64,000 bases of DNA from Coleofasciculus sp. FACHB-T130 (GTDB taxonomy: Bacteria > Cyanobacteriota > Cyanobacteriia > Cyanobacteriales > FACHB-T130). The notes beneath the pieces are model-generated. The model made no database searches and was not told where the DNA came from. It worked only from the letters and a program-made list of their open reading frames with translations. Shown here piece after piece: positions 63,020 through 64,000 of the stretch (positions within the stretch are counted from its first letter, which is position 1; each line of letters begins with the position of its first letter). Where the stretch lies: the NCBI RefSeq assembly GCF_014695375.1, contig NZ_JACJOG010000046.1, positions 124,001-188,000 on the forward strand. Reading direction: 5' to 3'. Both the position numbers and the translations under genes were made by a program.

Positions 63020-63263
63020 AGTAATCATTTGTTGGGTGGCGCGGAAGCAGAACGGTTAGAAAAAGAATTGTAGTTCGACCTTTGGAGAATGGTCGAGAGC
63101 GTAGAGTTTCTTCTAAACTAGCTGAAACTTGCGTTCTGAATTTTAAATTTGAATTACAAAATGTCTCAAGAGTTTAAATACCAAATTCTAAAAAAGTTGC
63201 CAGCCAGCCTTTAATTCTAAATCTAAAATTTAGAATCTAAAATCATTTACATGTCGCCTACAA

Positions 63264-64000
63264 ATGCCACAAAAAACAGTTCCGTACATATCCTATCCTC
63301 AAATAAAAATTGATGGAGATGATGCTCCTGCGAGTTTGATGGAAGATATTCTTCAAATCTCCGTGGAAGAAAGCCTCCATCTCCCAGCCATGTTTACCCT
63401 AGTCATTCGGAACGACTACTTTCCGGGGCGCGAAGGAGATGAACTTTGGCGCTACGAAAACTTATTAACAATTGGTAAACCCGTTCAAATAGGTTTTAAA
63501 TCCAGCACTACAGAAGATGCTGATTTTGACGATCCACAGCAGGGTAACATTCTGAATGGCGAAATTACAGCAATTGAAACCCACTTTACCAGTGGTTCTC
63601 AAGCTCCGGTCGTGATTCGCGGGTATGACGTTTCCCACCGCCTACATCGGGGACGCTACAACCGCTCTTTCCAAAATATGACCGACACTGACATTGTTCG
63701 GCAGATTATTGGTGAATTGGGGATTACAGCGGGCACCATTGACGCAAGTGGTGGGCCTTATGGCTTTGGCGATCCTGTTGGCTATATTTTCCAAGAAAAT
63801 CAAACCAACATGGAATTCTTGCGAGAAAGGGCAGCCCGGAACGGTTTTGAGTTGTTTGTGCAAGATGGGAAACTGCACTTCCGCAAGCCGGTGGCGGGTG
63901 CTTCTTTGGCTCTCAAGTGGTTGCAAGAAATACATAGTTTCCAAGTTCGGGTAACAAGTGCCGAACAGGTAGATTCTGTTGAGGTAAGAGCTTGGGATTA
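63264..64000 (+). CDS. CIS spike protein, VgrG/gpD-like (5' part only)
   Basis: The ATG at 63264 opens MPQKTVPYISYPQIKIDGDDAP, and the frame stays open to the window edge (245 codons). It resembles Pvc8/gpD-type spike hubs: HLPAMFTLVIRND, GEITAIETHF, YDVSHRLHRGRYNRSFQNMTDTDIVRQIIGELG and MEFLRERAARNGFELFVQDGKL. The C-terminal needle part is outside the window. Leader bases 63020-63263 hold A/T-rich inverted repeats but no clear promoter. Confidence 0.88.
   Translation, partial: MPQKTVPYISYPQIKIDGDDAPASLMEDILQISVEESLHLPAMFTLVIRNDYFPGREGDELWRYENLLTIGKPVQIGFKSSTTEDADFDDPQQGNILNGEITAIETHFTSGSQAPVVIRGYDVSHRLHRGRYNRSFQNMTDTDIVRQIIGELGITAGTIDASGGPYGFGDPVGYIFQENQTNMEFLRERAARNGFELFVQDGKLHFRKPVAGASLALKWLQEIHSFQVRVTSAEQVDSVEVRAWD

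Noticed and set aside
42367-64000. Prophage
   Set aside because: No capsid, portal, terminase, integrase or lysis genes are seen, while DUF4255, Pvc15-like ATPase and CIS-tube genes fit a CIS. The right side is not visible, so this is not absolute.
42367-64000. Type VI secretion system
   Set aside because: No TssJ, TssL, TssM or ClpV-type gene; a single long sheath protein and DUF4255 caps fit the extracellular/phage-tail-like CIS class instead.

Overview
The window is chromosomal DNA from a cyanobacterium, most likely a large-genome filamentous form; I cannot name the genus. The evidence is the very frequent HIP1 octamer GCGATCGC, the photosynthesis-linked ftrV, a cyanobacterial-type Zur, SpkB-like and CHASE2/DUF928 signalling genes, and degenerate heptanucleotide repeats typical of this phylum. 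No rRNA, tRNA, CRISPR array, transposase or integrase was recognised.

Region 1 (1-31 kb) is mostly housekeeping and signalling. It holds rpsR (partial)-rpmG, an RDD membrane protein, moeA, an SpkB-type kinase with pentapeptide repeats, pheT and a YciI-like protein. A three-ATPase-domain KaiC-like protein follows with a small partner, then a GAF-PAS-LOV-GGDEF-EAL protein that carries the complete flavin-cysteine photochemistry motif. Next come an adenosine deaminase relative divergent from purA, rplY with a textbook terminator, a phosphotransferase-P-loop kinase fusion, a YdcF/ElyC-type protein, ftrV, a membrane PP2C phosphatase, the nfeD-SPFH pair, zur, purS-purQ, a haem-oxygenase-fold diiron protein, a methyltransferase and a Uma2 nuclease. 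Many convergent gene ends carry perfect or near-perfect inverted repeats.

Region 2 (31-42.3 kb) holds an SDR oxidoreductase, DevA/DevC-like ABC exporter subunits with no DevB in view, three small or secreted proteins, and a signalling block: MinD-like ATPase, small winged-helix protein and a CHASE2 receptor, with a DUF928 protein diverging from it. The CHASE2 receptor tail repeats a DY(F/L)QxLQ motif seven times.

Region 3 (42.3-64 kb, running off the right edge) is a contractile injection system (CIS) locus. The left, minus-strand operon encodes a DUF4255 tail-end protein, one sheath, two tube proteins, a gp19-type tube/initiator, two tandem tail-assembly paralogues and a DUF6760 protein. 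The right, plus-strand set encodes a histidine kinase and NarL-type regulator, a second DUF4255 protein with a C-terminal extension, a Pvc15-like AAA+ ATPase, a pseudokinase-TM-PstS-like fusion, a 95-aa protein, another gp19-type protein, a 1888-aa protein made of two unrelated repeat families, a baseplate CIS-tube protein and the start of a VgrG/gpD-like spike. Cyanobacterial CIS anchored to thylakoid membranes are known in Anabaena; this locus probably belongs to that broad group. The membrane-spanning pseudokinase fusion, the embedded two-component pair and the giant repeat protein are the least explained parts and the best candidates for new biology.
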